This document shows positions 23,244-32,340 of a DNA stretch of 38,934 bases, one piece after another. The DNA is from an uncultured Eubacteriales bacterium (GTDB lineage Bacteria; Bacillota_I; Bacilli_A; RF39; UBA660), in assembly GCA_900319955.1 (NCBI GenBank), contig ONQM01000007.1:1-38934 (forward strand), written 5' to 3'. The notes beneath the pieces were generated by a model. That model was not told the origin of the DNA, ran no database searches, and worked only from the letters and a program-made list of their open reading frames with translations. Each line of letters begins with the position of its first letter. Within the stretch, counting starts at the first letter, position 1. Both the position numbers and the translations under genes were made by a program.

Positions 23244-25082
23244 TTAATTTTCTACATCTAAAATATCACTAAACTCATCTAAATTACTATCATTATTTAT
23301 AACCTTAACTGAAGAATTACTTTTATCAGCAACATTATTTTCTTTATTAAAAACAAGTTCAGGCTCTTTTATTAAATCATATTTTTCATTGTTTTTAAAG
23401 TGCTTAATAAAATCATCTTTGTAAACTTTCCAATCATCAACTGAAATAATAGCAATTTTAACAACAATACCTAATTTATCTTTTATAATAGATTCCATTT
23501 TAGAAATATTAGGATAGTTTTCCACAACAATACCTTCATAATCAAAAGTAATAACAACTAAATTTTTACTAGCAACAGCAATTTTTCCATCACATAAAGT
23601 ACCACAAATTCCACCTATTTCAGGATCAATTGAAAAGTCATAAAGCTTTTTAAATAAAGAAATATAATCATTTTTAATAGATTTTGAAGCTTCACAGAAA
23701 GCATTATTAACCCTAATTTTCATAATTTCTTTAATATTAGAATTTAAAAATTTTTTATTAGAACTTAAACCACTTTTTTTATCACTTTCTGGATTTCCTT
23801 CTTCAATTATTTCTTGGGAAATATTATTATTAAAATCATTTTTTTTAACTTCAACTATTTTATTTGAAGCATTTTTGTCAGAAATTATTTCCCGGGAAAT
23901 ATTTTTTTTGAAATTATTATTTTTATTTTCTATAGTTTCACGTGAAACATTATCATTAGAATTAATTTTTTGGGAAATATTATTTTCCAAACCATTTTTA
24001 TCAATTCCTACTATTTTATTTGAAACATTTTTGTCAGAAATTATTTCCCGGGAAATAATTTTATTCTCAGAATCCATAAAATTAAGAAATAAAATTTCAA
24101 AATAAATTTTAGGATTAGAACTTAATCTAGCACTAGAAAGATTATTATTAACGAGATTAGCAAGTTTCAAATAAGATTCATTTATTTTTTTAGAAGAAAC
24201 ATAAGAATTAACTATTTTATCTTTTAAATAATTAAGAAGTTGAATCATAACTTGTAAAATATTAGTACCTCTATCATTCCAAGATTCAAGAGTTGAAACA
24301 ACTTCATTAAACTTATTTTCTGTAATGAGCTTAATAAAATTATCAATCTCATCATTAGTAATTAATCCATTTAAAGAAAGAAATTCATCTAAAGTAATTT
24401 CTTTATTTGAAAAAGAACTTACCTTATCAAGTAGACTAATAGAATCTCTCATACCACCATCAGAAATAATAGCAATCTCTTTTAAAACATCATCAGAAAC
24501 TTTAATATTTTCATTTTCGGATATCATTCTTAAATTATTAACAATATTATTTTCAGAAATTCTATTAAAATTAAAGCATTGACAACGTGAAACAATAGTT
24601 GCTGGAACCTTTTGAGGATCAGTAGTTGCAAGAATAAAAATAACATAATCCGGAGGTTCCTCAATAGTTTTTAAAAGAGCATTAAAAGCTTCATTTGTAA
24701 GCATATGAACTTCATCAATAATATAAACTTTATACTTTAAAGTAGAAGGAACAATATTAACTTTATCTATTAGATCACGAATATTATCTATCTTTCTATT
24801 AGAAGCAGCATCCATTTCAATAATATCAAGTGAATTAATTGAAGCTAAACAACCATCGCACTTTCCACAAATATCACCATCATTTGAATTTAAACAATTA
24901 ACTGCTCTAGCAAAGATTTTAGCAGTAGAAGTCTTACCAGTACCTCTAGGACCAATAAATAAATAAGCATGTGAAATATGATTATTTTTTATAGAATTTT
25001 TTAATATTTTAACAATAGAATCTTGTCCAACAATTTCACTAAAATTCCTAGGTCTATATTTTCTATATAAAGTTTGATACAT
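23244..25082 (-). CDS. dnaX: DNA polymerase III gamma/tau subunit DnaX
   Basis: Clamp-loader ATPase that ties the polymerase to the helicase. Walker A GPRGTGKTSTAK, a zinc-binding module (CLNSNDGDICGKCDGC), IDEVHMLTNEAFNALLKTIEEPP and the SRC motif (VSRCQCFNF) are all present. Residues about 340-430 form an unusual low-complexity linker made of repeats (ISREIISDKNxSNKIV, NVSRETI, ISQEII) that are encoded by Noc- and parS-type palindromes. Two 47-bp direct repeats (23854-23900 and 24010-24056) differ by one base. The C-terminal tau-like domain follows. ATG at 25080-25082 has GGAG upstream. 612 residues. Confidence 0.96.
   Translation of the reverse strand: MYQTLYRKYRPRNFSEIVGQDSIVKILKNSIKNNHISHAYLFIGPRGTGKTSTAKIFARAVNCLNSNDGDICGKCDGCLASINSLDIIEMDAASNRKIDNIRDLIDKVNIVPSTLKYKVYIIDEVHMLTNEAFNALLKTIEEPPDYVIFILATTDPQKVPATIVSRCQCFNFNRISENNIVNNLRMISENENIKVSDDVLKEIAIISDGGMRDSISLLDKVSSFSNKEITLDEFLSLNGLITNDEIDNFIKLITENKFNEVVSTLESWNDRGTNILQVMIQLLNYLKDKIVNSYVSSKKINESYLKLANLVNNNLSSARLSSNPKIYFEILFLNFMDSENKIISREIISDKNVSNKIVGIDKNGLENNISQKINSNDNVSRETIENKNNNFKKNISREIISDKNASNKIVEVKKNDFNNNISQEIIEEGNPESDKKSGLSSNKKFLNSNIKEIMKIRVNNAFCEASKSIKNDYISLFKKLYDFSIDPEIGGICGTLCDGKIAVASKNLVVITFDYEGIVVENYPNISKMESIIKDKLGIVVKIAIISVDDWKVYKDDFIKHFKNNEKYDLIKEPELVFNKENNVADKSNSSVKVINNDSNLDEFSDILDVEN
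23809..23822. promoter_or_regulatory. Degenerate Noc-type site inside dnaX
   Basis: ATTTCTTGGGAAAT, two mismatches to the Noc consensus ATTTCCCGGGAAAT, in the coding sequence of the DnaX linker (read as ISQEI). Confidence 0.4.
23854..23900. repeat. 47-bp direct repeat copy 1 in dnaX, ending in a Noc site
   Basis: This stretch is 46/47 identical to 24010-24056. Both copies end with a perfect ATTTCCCGGGAAAT and encode the same peptide block (ISREIISDKN, V or A, SNKIV). They look like an in-frame tandem-type duplication carrying the palindrome. Confidence 0.9.
23887..23900. promoter_or_regulatory. Noc binding site (NBS) inside dnaX
   Basis: A perfect ATTTCCCGGGAAAT palindrome, identical to the B. 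subtilis Noc consensus as I remember it. It is translated as ISREI at about residues 394-398. Confidence 0.8.
23934..23949. promoter_or_regulatory. parS site inside dnaX
   Basis: GTTTCACGTGAAAC is a perfect 14-bp palindrome (23935-23948) equal to the core of the Firmicutes parS consensus TGTTNCACGTGAAACA. It is read as VSRET at about residues 379-383 of DnaX. Confidence 0.85.
23965..23978. promoter_or_regulatory. Decayed Noc-type site inside dnaX
   Basis: ATTTTTTGGGAAAT keeps one half of the palindrome (GGGAAAT) and has three mismatches in the other. It encodes ISQKI. Confidence 0.3.
24010..24056. repeat. 47-bp direct repeat copy 2 in dnaX
   Basis: Second copy of the 47-bp repeat; the single difference from copy 1 changes Ala to Val in the encoded peptide. 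Confidence 0.9.
24043..24056. promoter_or_regulatory. Noc binding site (NBS) inside dnaX
   Basis: A perfect ATTTCCCGGGAAAT, continuing as a longer near-palindrome (AATTATTTCCC / GGGAAATAATT), read as ISREI at about residues 343-347. Confidence 0.8.
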
Positions 25083-25102
25083 AATGCAACATCTCCATAA
25101 TG

Positions 25103-25108
25103 ATTATA
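25103..25108 (-). promoter_or_regulatory. Candidate -10 element before dnaX
   Basis: On the minus strand TTTTGGTATAATC lies just upstream of the dnaX ribosome site. The TATAAT has a TGG before it. No clear -35 is seen. The weak hairpin and T run following tadA also lie in this 54-bp gap. Confidence 0.4.
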
Positions 25109-25136
25109 CCAAAATGAGAAAAAAAAAACATTATAA

Positions 25137-25583
25137 TTAACGTTTTAATTTAAAAAAATTATCGACAAGCTCTTTACAATCAGAAGAAAGATATCCACAA
25201 GAAAAGTTAACTAAGTGATTCCCGAATCTATTAGAAAATATAGAAATAATAGTTTCATGTGAAACATTATCAAAAGAAGTTAACCCACAAAAAACATTAT
25301 TTATACGAGCTTGTTTAATTGCAGATGCACACATAGGACAAGGTTCCAAAGTTACATAAAGATCACAACCATCAAGTCTCCAATTATTTAGATAAGAAGA
25401 AGCATTTTCCACAGCAATTAATTCAGCATGCCTAGTAACAGACATTAAATTCTCCTTTAAATTATGGCCTTTTGCGATAATACTATTATTTTTAACTATA
25501 ATACAACCAATAGGAACTTCACCCATTTTAAAAGCAATTTTTGCCTCATTAATAGCTTCTTTCATAAATAATTCATTGTACAT
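25137..25583 (-). CDS. tadA: tRNA adenosine(34) deaminase TadA
   Basis: TadA deaminates A34 of tRNA(Arg) to inosine. The zinc/catalytic motifs are RHAELIAV (His52, Glu54) and LEPCPMCASAI (Cys82, Cys85). GEVPIGCIIV is also typical. The ATG at 25581-25583 has GGAGGAAATT upstream; a longer reading would start inside the SRP RNA and is rejected. 148 residues. Residues 105-112 (DNVSHETI) are encoded by a parS-like sequence, matching the DNVSRETI block in DnaX. The tadA/SRP RNA/dnaX grouping is as in B. subtilis, although the RNA lies on the other side of tadA here. Confidence 0.96.
   Translation of the reverse strand: MYNELFMKEAINEAKIAFKMGEVPIGCIIVKNNSIIAKGHNLKENLMSVTRHAELIAVENASSYLNNWRLDGCDLYVTLEPCPMCASAIKQARINNVFCGLTSFDNVSHETIISIFSNRFGNHLVNFSCGYLSSDCKELVDNFFKLKR
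25251..25266. promoter_or_regulatory. parS-like site inside tadA (one centre mismatch)
   Basis: AGTTTCATGTGAAACA differs from the parS palindrome only at the centre (CATGTG instead of CACGTG). On the minus strand it shares a longer stretch beginning GATAATGTTTCAC (A for G two bases on) with the parS site in dnaX. Confidence 0.6.
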
Positions 25584-25593
25584 AATTTCCTCC

Positions 25594-25675
25594 ACAAAAA
25601 AAGTGCACATAAATTTAAATGAATTGGCTGCTGTCTTCCAACTCTGACCAGTTGTTCAAATAAACTTATTGCACA
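25594..25675 (-). ncRNA. ffs: Small signal recognition particle RNA (SRP RNA)
   Basis: The minus strand contains CTGGTCAGAGTTGGAAGACA followed by GCAGCCA, the helix-8 domain that binds Ffh: the GGAA tetraloop closed by GTT/GAC, and the asymmetric loop formed by GTCAG and GCAG. The flanks pair over their whole length (GTGC...TTGAA at the 5' side with TTCA...TGTGCAC at the 3' side). The transcript ends in a T run just before the tadA ribosome site. It is about 75-80 nt, the short bacterial 4.5S form without an Alu domain. Confidence 0.9.
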
Positions 25676-25714
25676 AATAGATATTAACACAAAATAAATA
25701 AAAAATAAATACTA

Positions 25715-25738
25715 AAATTATTTCCCGGGAAATAATTT
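25715..25738. promoter_or_regulatory. Noc binding site, 24-bp perfect palindrome
   Basis: The core ATTTCCCGGGAAAT is extended on both sides (AAATT / AATTT) to a perfect 24-bp palindrome centred between 25726 and 25727. Confidence 0.85.
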
Positions 25739-25803
25739 AAAAAAATAAATATCCATAAGCAAATTTAAATAAAAAATAAAACATTCTACACAATTATTTA
25801 CTT

Positions 25804-25843
25804 TATAAACAAAAATTGTGGAAAACATGTTTCACGTGGAACA
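25804..25843. repeat. 40-bp DnaA-box/parS unit, copy 1
   Basis: Layout: TATAAACAAAAA, T, TGTGGAAAA (DnaA-box-like, complement TTTTCCACA), CA, then parS TGTTTCACGTGGAACA at 25828-25843. Copies 2 and 3 are at 26040-26079 and 26344-26383. Confidence 0.85.
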
Positions 25844-25886
25844 TAAAATAATTTTTTTATAATAAAATTTTAAAAAATCATATAGA

Positions 25887-25910
25887 AAATTATTTCCCGG
25901 GAAATAATTT
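25887..25910. promoter_or_regulatory. Noc binding site, 24-bp perfect palindrome
   Basis: Identical 24-bp palindrome to the one at 25715-25738, centred between 25898 and 25899. Confidence 0.85.
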
Positions 25911-26039
25911 GTAAAAAAAATTAATATAAAGTTAAATTATTACATAAAAAAATATTAAATAATAAAATAGCTAAATAATATTGTTAATAAAAATAAAATA
26001 TTAAATAAATATGTGAAAAAAATATATAAAATTTATTGT

Positions 26040-26079
26040 TATAAACAAAAACTGTGGAAAACATGTTCCACGTGGAACT
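26040..26079. repeat. 40-bp DnaA-box/parS unit, copy 2
   Basis: Differs from copy 1 at three positions. The parS core is GTTCCACGTGGAAC (26065-26078), a perfect palindrome. The DnaA-box-like TGTGGAAAA is at the same fixed distance. Confidence 0.85.
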
Positions 26080-26112
26080 ATAATTTATTTATATAATTTC
26101 GCTTTAAATATA

Positions 26113-26136
26113 AAATTACTTCCAAGTAAAAATTTT
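26113..26136. promoter_or_regulatory. Decayed Noc-type site
   Basis: AAATTACTTCCAAGTAAA matches the 24-bp NBS at about 18 of 24 positions, with the CCCGGG core lost. It occupies the place where the alternation predicts an NBS. Confidence 0.3.
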
Positions 26137-26239
26137 TATACAGATAAAATTAATTTAATAAAATTAAACAGTAATCTGTGAAAAAAAGAAATTCTAATAA
26201 ATTAAATTTAAAATATAAAAAATAATTGTGAAAAAAAGA

Positions 26240-26260
26240 GAATATAGTCCACGTAAAAAA
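26240..26260. promoter_or_regulatory. Decayed parS-type site
   Basis: TCCACGT (26248-26254) remains of the parS core. ATTGTGAAAAAAAG just before it looks like a decayed DnaA-box-like half of the 40-bp unit. Confidence 0.3.
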
Positions 26261-26295
26261 ATAATAACTAAAAATAACATCAAATAATAATCAAA

Positions 26296-26313
26296 TTATT
26301 TCCCGGGAAATAA
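26296..26313. promoter_or_regulatory. Noc binding site, 18-bp palindrome
   Basis: TTATTTCCCGGGAAATAA, perfect over 18 bp. Confidence 0.85.
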
Positions 26314-26343
26314 AAAAAATTTAATTAATAATGAAAAATAAAT

Positions 26344-26383
26344 TATGAACAAAATCTGTGGAAAACATGTTCCACGTGAAACT
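26344..26383. repeat. 40-bp DnaA-box/parS unit, copy 3
   Basis: Same layout as copies 1 and 2, with parS TGTTCCACGTGAAACT at 26368-26383 and TGTGGAAAA at the same spacing. Confidence 0.85.
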
Positions 26384-26417
26384 ACATTCTAATATATATT
26401 TTTGCTATATAAGTGAA

Positions 26418-26443
26418 GAAATTATTTCCCAGGAAATAATTTC
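26418..26443. promoter_or_regulatory. Noc-type site with one centre mismatch
   Basis: A 26-bp palindrome centred on TTTCCCAGGAAA. Only the central base pair breaks symmetry. Confidence 0.7.
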
Positions 26444-26510
26444 AATAAAAAAATTATTGGGAAATATTTGTTAACAAAAAAATAGATGATTTTTAATTAT
26501 TAATAGCTTC

Positions 26511-26547
26511 TGTGGATAAATATATTTATATGTTCCACGTGGAACAT
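26511..26547. promoter_or_regulatory. Perfect DnaA box followed by perfect parS
   Basis: TGTGGATAA (26511-26519; TTATCCACA on the other strand) lies 11 bp from TGTTCCACGTGGAACA (26531-26546), which extends to an 18-bp palindrome. The spacing differs from that in the 40-bp units. Confidence 0.8.
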
Positions 26548-26614
26548 TGTTAATTTAAAATAATTAGATTATTTCCCACAAATTAAAAAGTAAACAAATG
26601 TTTATAAAATTAAT

Positions 26615-26645
26615 AAAGAAAAATTACTACTTTATTCAGTAGTAA
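26615..26645 (-). terminator. Terminator after gyrA
   Basis: On the minus strand TTACTAC and GTAGTAA pair around the gyrA stop codon and are followed by TTTTT. Confidence 0.65.
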
Positions 26646-29184
26646 CTTCTTCTTTTATATTATCTGATGCATTTTCATTAACTTCAGATTCATCAGAATT
26701 ATCATTTATTTCTTCTTCATGATCTACTATACTTACTGAAGAAGCTGTTTGCTCATCCTTAAGATTAATTAATCTAACACCTTGTGTTGCACGTTTTAAA
26801 ACAGATACTTGTGAAAGTGGAAGTCTAATAATAGTACCACTATCAGTCATTATCATTAAATCTTTATTTTCGTCATTTGACACTTTCTTAACAGCAATTA
26901 TAGAACCATTTTTATCGGTCATTTTAAGTGCTGTAACGCCTTTACTTCCACGATGCGTTAATCTATACTCAGAAGCATTTGTTTGCTTTCCATAACCCCT
27001 ATTTGTTACAAATACAAGCAAATCATCATCATGTACAACTTCAGCGCCGATTGCAATTCCATCACCTAAATCAATTCCTTTAACACCACTAGCTGATCTT
27101 CCCATAGGTCTAGCTTCACTCTCATCAAATCTAACCATTCTACCATTATTTCCGCAAATAACTATTTGATCATTACCAGTTGTTTTAAGAACATTAACAA
27201 GTTCATCATCATCTTTAAGACTTATTGCAATCTTTCCACCTTTTCTAATTGAATCAAATTCTTCAATTGGTGTACGTTTTACTAGACCTTTTTTAGTAAC
27301 AAATACAATATATTTATACTCATTTTCTTTTTCATCTAAGTTAAGTATAGAATTAACTGACTCATCCTTTTCAAGAGAAAGTAAATTAACAATTGGAAGT
27401 CCTTTAGATTGTCTAGAAAATTCAGGAATTTCATATCCTTTAATTCTATATACTCTACCTAAATTACTAAAGAATAATACATAATCATGAGTCTTTAAGT
27501 TAACAAGTTTTTCAACATAATCATTTTCAGTAGTTGCCATACCTTTAACTCCAACTCCACCTCTATTTTGAGTTTTATATATATCACTCTTGATACGCTT
27601 AATATAACCTTTTTTAGTAAGTGAAACCATAATGTCTTCAACAGGAATTAAAGATTCATCTTCAATATAATCAATAGCAGTCATATCAATAGAAGTACGT
27701 CTCTCATCAGCAAATTTATCTTTAATTTCAAGCATTTCATTCTTAACAACTTCTAATATCTTTTCATCACTAGCAAGAATTGCTTTTAACTCTTCAATCT
27801 CTTTTAATAAATCATTAAGTTCTCCTTCAATCTTATCACGTTCCAAACCAGTTAAACGTCTAAGTTTCATCTCCATAATAGCTTGAGCTTGAACCTCAGA
27901 TAAACCAAACTGACTCATCATATTATTAATAGCCTCTTGATCACTTTTAGCTGCCCTAATAAGCTTTACAATAGCATCAATATGATCAAGTGCAATCTTT
28001 AATCCTTCTAATATATGAGCACGTTTTTCATCTTTATTTAAATCAAATTTAGTACGTCTAATAATAACTTCTTTTTGATAATCGACATACTTAGAAATAA
28101 TATCTTTTAATCCAAGAGTCTTTGGAACACCCTGATCAAGCATCAAAAATATAATTCCATAATTAATTTGAAAATCAGTATGCTTATATAAATTGTTTAA
28201 AACAACCTGTGGATTAGCATCCTTCTTCAAAGTAATAGTAATTGTAACACCATTTTTTAAATCAGTGTGATAATCAGAAATACCATCAATAGTTTTATTA
28301 TGAACAAGTTCAGCAACTTTATTCTTAAGCTCTAATGTATTAACTCCATAAGGAACTTCATCAACAATAATATAATGTCTTCCTTTTTCTTCTTCAATAT
28401 GAGCACGACTCCTAATAGTAATAGTACCACGACCAGTTTCATAAGCTTTACGAATACCACTATTACCAAGAATAATTGCGCCAGTTGGAAAATCAGGTCC
28501 TTTAATATGTGTCATTAATTCATCAAGTGTAATATCAGGATTATCAATGTAAGCAATACATCCATCTAAAACTTCCCCTAAATTATGAGGAGGAATATTT
28601 GTTGCCATACCAACAGCAATACCCATAGTACCATTAACTAAAATATTAGGAATACGAGAAGGAAGTACTTCAGGTTCTTTCTCAGTTTCATCAAAGTTTG
28701 GAGTAAAATTTACTGTATCTTTGTTAATATCTCTAAGCATTTGAAGAGAAATCTTAGAAAGTCGTGCTTCTGTATAACGCATGGCAGCAGCTCCATATCC
28801 TTCAATATTACCAAAGTTTCCATGACCATCTACAAGCATATATCTGTATGAGAAATCTTGTGCCATTCTAACCATTGCTTCATAAATAGAAGAATCACCA
28901 TGAGGATGATATTTTCCCATAACATCTCCAACAATTCTTGCACTTTTTTTATGAGGCTTATCTGGAGTATAACCAGATTCATACATAGAATATAAAATTC
29001 TTCTGTGAACAGGCTTTAAACCATCTCTTAAATCAGGAAGAGCACGAGAAACAATAACACTCATTGAATATTCAAGAAAAGAATCTTTAACTTCTTTAAC
29101 AATATTATTTTGCTCTAATTTATCTTTTTCATCACCAACACTAATATTTAGTTCTTCTTTTTCTTTGTTTTTATCATTATCCAT
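26632..29184 (-). CDS. gyrA: DNA gyrase subunit A
   Basis: The breakage-reunion subunit of gyrase, which introduces negative supercoils. It has [19 protein letters not shown]-like N-terminal motifs ([19 protein letters not shown]), the quinolone region [15 protein letters not shown] with Ser98 and Glu102 (the usual susceptible state), and the catalytic Tyr137 in AAAMRYTEA. The C-terminal beta-pinwheel carries the GyrA box QNRGGVG, which distinguishes it from ParC. An acidic tail ends the protein. 850 residues. GGAGGG precedes the ATG, 11 bases from the end of gyrB. Confidence 0.98.
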   Translation of the reverse strand: MDNDKNKEKEELNISVGDEKDKLEQNNIVKEVKDSFLEYSMSVIVSRALPDLRDGLKPVHRRILYSMYESGYTPDKPHKKSARIVGDVMGKYHPHGDSSIYEAMVRMAQDFSYRYMLVDGHGNFGNIEGYGAAAMRYTEARLSKISLQMLRDINKDTVNFTPNFDETEKEPEVLPSRIPNILVNGTMGIAVGMATNIPPHNLGEVLDGCIAYIDNPDITLDELMTHIKGPDFPTGAIILGNSGIRKAYETGRGTITIRSRAHIEEEKGRHYIIVDEVPYGVNTLELKNKVAELVHNKTIDGISDYHTDLKNGVTITITLKKDANPQVVLNNLYKHTDFQINYGIIFLMLDQGVPKTLGLKDIISKYVDYQKEVIIRRTKFDLNKDEKRAHILEGLKIALDHIDAIVKLIRAAKSDQEAINNMMSQFGLSEVQAQAIMEMKLRRLTGLERDKIEGELNDLLKEIEELKAILASDEKILEVVKNEMLEIKDKFADERRTSIDMTAIDYIEDESLIPVEDIMVSLTKKGYIKRIKSDIYKTQNRGGVGVKGMATTENDYVEKLVNLKTHDYVLFFSNLGRVYRIKGYEIPEFSRQSKGLPIVNLLSLEKDESVNSILNLDEKENEYKYIVFVTKKGLVKRTPIEEFDSIRKGGKIAISLKDDDELVNVLKTTGNDQIVICGNNGRMVRFDESEARPMGRSASGVKGIDLGDGIAIGAEVVHDDDLLVFVTNRGYGKQTNASEYRLTHRGSKGVTALKMTDKNGSIIAVKKVSNDENKDLMIMTDSGTIIRLPLSQVSVLKRATQGVRLINLKDEQTASSVSIVDHEEEINDNSDESEVNENASDNIKEEVTTE

Positions 29185-29195
29185 CTTTAACCCTC

Positions 29196-31124
<1,929 letters not shown>

Positions 31125-31130
31125 TTATCC

Positions 31131-32240
31131 CTACTTTCCTATAACATTTCCATTTATAACTTCATAAATATTAGCATTATCAATATATCTTTTATTAATA
31201 TTTTTTAAATCAGTAGTTGTAATAATACTTTGAATATCATGATTAATATACTTAAGAAGCCTATTTCTTTTCTTTAAATCAAGTTCACTAAACACATCAT
31301 CAAAAAGTAAAACAGGTTTAGTACCACATTCATTTTCAAATAAATCAATCTCACTAAGTTTAAATGATATAACTGCAATTCTCTGCTGTCCTTCACTTCC
31401 AAAAACCTTTAAATTATTATCATTAAGTAAAAATGAAAAATCATCTCTATGAGGACCAAATAAAGTCATACCATTATTAAGTTCTCTATAATAATTAGAC
31501 TTATAAGTTTTTAAAAGACTATTTTTAATAGTTTCATCATCAAAATTATCAATATTTACATTAGTAATATAATTAATAGAAAGACCACTACTACCAGTAA
31601 GTTCCTTAAAAATAGAATTGATATTTAAGTTTATTTTATCAATATATTCTTTTCTTAATTTATATATAATGCAAGCTTTCTCTACAAGTTTAAAAGTAAG
31701 AACATCAAAATAACTCTTATCACTAATACTATTTGTTAGCATCATTTTTAAATATTCATTTCTATTTTTTAAAAGTCTATTATATTCATTCAAAGTATTT
31801 AAATATTTATTAGATAATTGACTTAACTGTATGTTTAAAGTATTACGTCTGATATTAGGAGAACTCTTAATAATTAAAAGATCATCTGGTGTAAAAGAAA
31901 TAATATCTAAATTAGAAATATAACTTGAAAGCTTTCTAACTAAAGTCTTATTAACATAAAAGTTTTTCTTATCTTTATCTATATCTAAAGAAAGTTCTTT
32001 TATAATACTTTCATCCTTAATTTTACATGAAATTTTTGATTTTACTTTACCAAATTTAATAAAATCTTCTAAAGAACCATATCTATGAGACTTAGTAATA
32101 GCAAGTAAAACTATAGACTCTAGAATATTAGTCTTACCAGATCCGTTACTACCAATAAATATATTCATATTAGGATTAAGACTAATATTAAGCTTATCAT
32201 AATTTCTAAAATTATTAAGTTTTAAACTTTTAATAAACAT
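31131..32240 (-). CDS. recF: DNA replication and repair protein RecF
   Basis: RecF is an SMC-like ATPase that helps RecR/RecO load RecA at gaps. Walker A IGSNGSGKTNILES, the signature FGSEGQQRIAVISFKLSE, and Walker B PVLLFDDVFSELD are all clear. 369 residues. The ribosome site before ATG at 32238-32240 is weak (GAGTG 13 bases away). A TATAAT at 32307-32312 suggests that recF-gyrB-gyrA has its own promoter after comK. Confidence 0.97.
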   Translation of the reverse strand: MFIKSLKLNNFRNYDKLNISLNPNMNIFIGSNGSGKTNILESIVLLAITKSHRYGSLEDFIKFGKVKSKISCKIKDESIIKELSLDIDKDKKNFYVNKTLVRKLSSYISNLDIISFTPDDLLIIKSSPNIRRNTLNIQLSQLSNKYLNTLNEYNRLLKNRNEYLKMMLTNSISDKSYFDVLTFKLVEKACIIYKLRKEYIDKINLNINSIFKELTGSSGLSINYITNVNIDNFDDETIKNSLLKTYKSNYYRELNNGMTLFGPHRDDFSFLLNDNNLKVFGSEGQQRIAVISFKLSEIDLFENECGTKPVLLFDDVFSELDLKKRNRLLKYINHDIQSIITTTDLKNINKRYIDNANIYEVINGNVIGK

Positions 32241-32306
32241 AAAAAATTAAAAAACACTCATTTTACCACCATATCCCCTATATCAGTATCCTACACATAC
32301 AAGACT

Positions 32307-32312
32307 ATTATA
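32307..32312 (-). promoter_or_regulatory. Candidate -10 of the recF-gyrB-gyrA promoter
   Basis: On the minus strand GTGGTATAATAG, a perfect TATAAT, lies about 65 bp upstream of recF. No clear -35 hexamer is seen. Confidence 0.45.
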
Positions 32313-32340
32313 CCACTAATACGCCATTTATGCACGCTTT

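Larger units (their letters stand above)
25676..26631. other. Noncoding Noc/parS array between gyrA and the SRP RNA gene
   Basis: This 956-bp stretch has no plausible gene on either strand and is extremely AT-rich, except for short GC-centred palindromes. Going rightwards they alternate: NBS 25715, parS 25828, NBS 25887, parS 26064, decayed NBS 26113, decayed parS about 26245, NBS 26296, parS 26368, NBS 26418, parS 26531, half NBS about 26568. Three parS sites sit in a conserved 40-bp unit with a DnaA-box-like sequence. It is likely the main loading platform for ParB and Noc in this chromosome, about 9 kb from oriC. The gene order argues against a second replication origin. Confidence 0.85.

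Noticed and set aside
25676-26631. CRISPR array or tandem-repeat satellite
   Set aside because: The repeats are palindromic protein-binding sites of two kinds with uneven spacing (about 55-175 bp), no constant spacer length, and no cas genes nearby.
25676-26631. Second replication origin, because of DnaA-box-like sequences
   Set aside because: Most boxes are the weaker TGTGGAAAA form tied to parS; dnaA, the strand switch and the main box cluster are at 34.0-35.85 kb.
32241-32340. Missing S4-domain gene rlbA/yaaA hidden between comK and recF
   Set aside because: The 100-bp gap is too short and contains stops in all frames I read; it holds only a candidate promoter.
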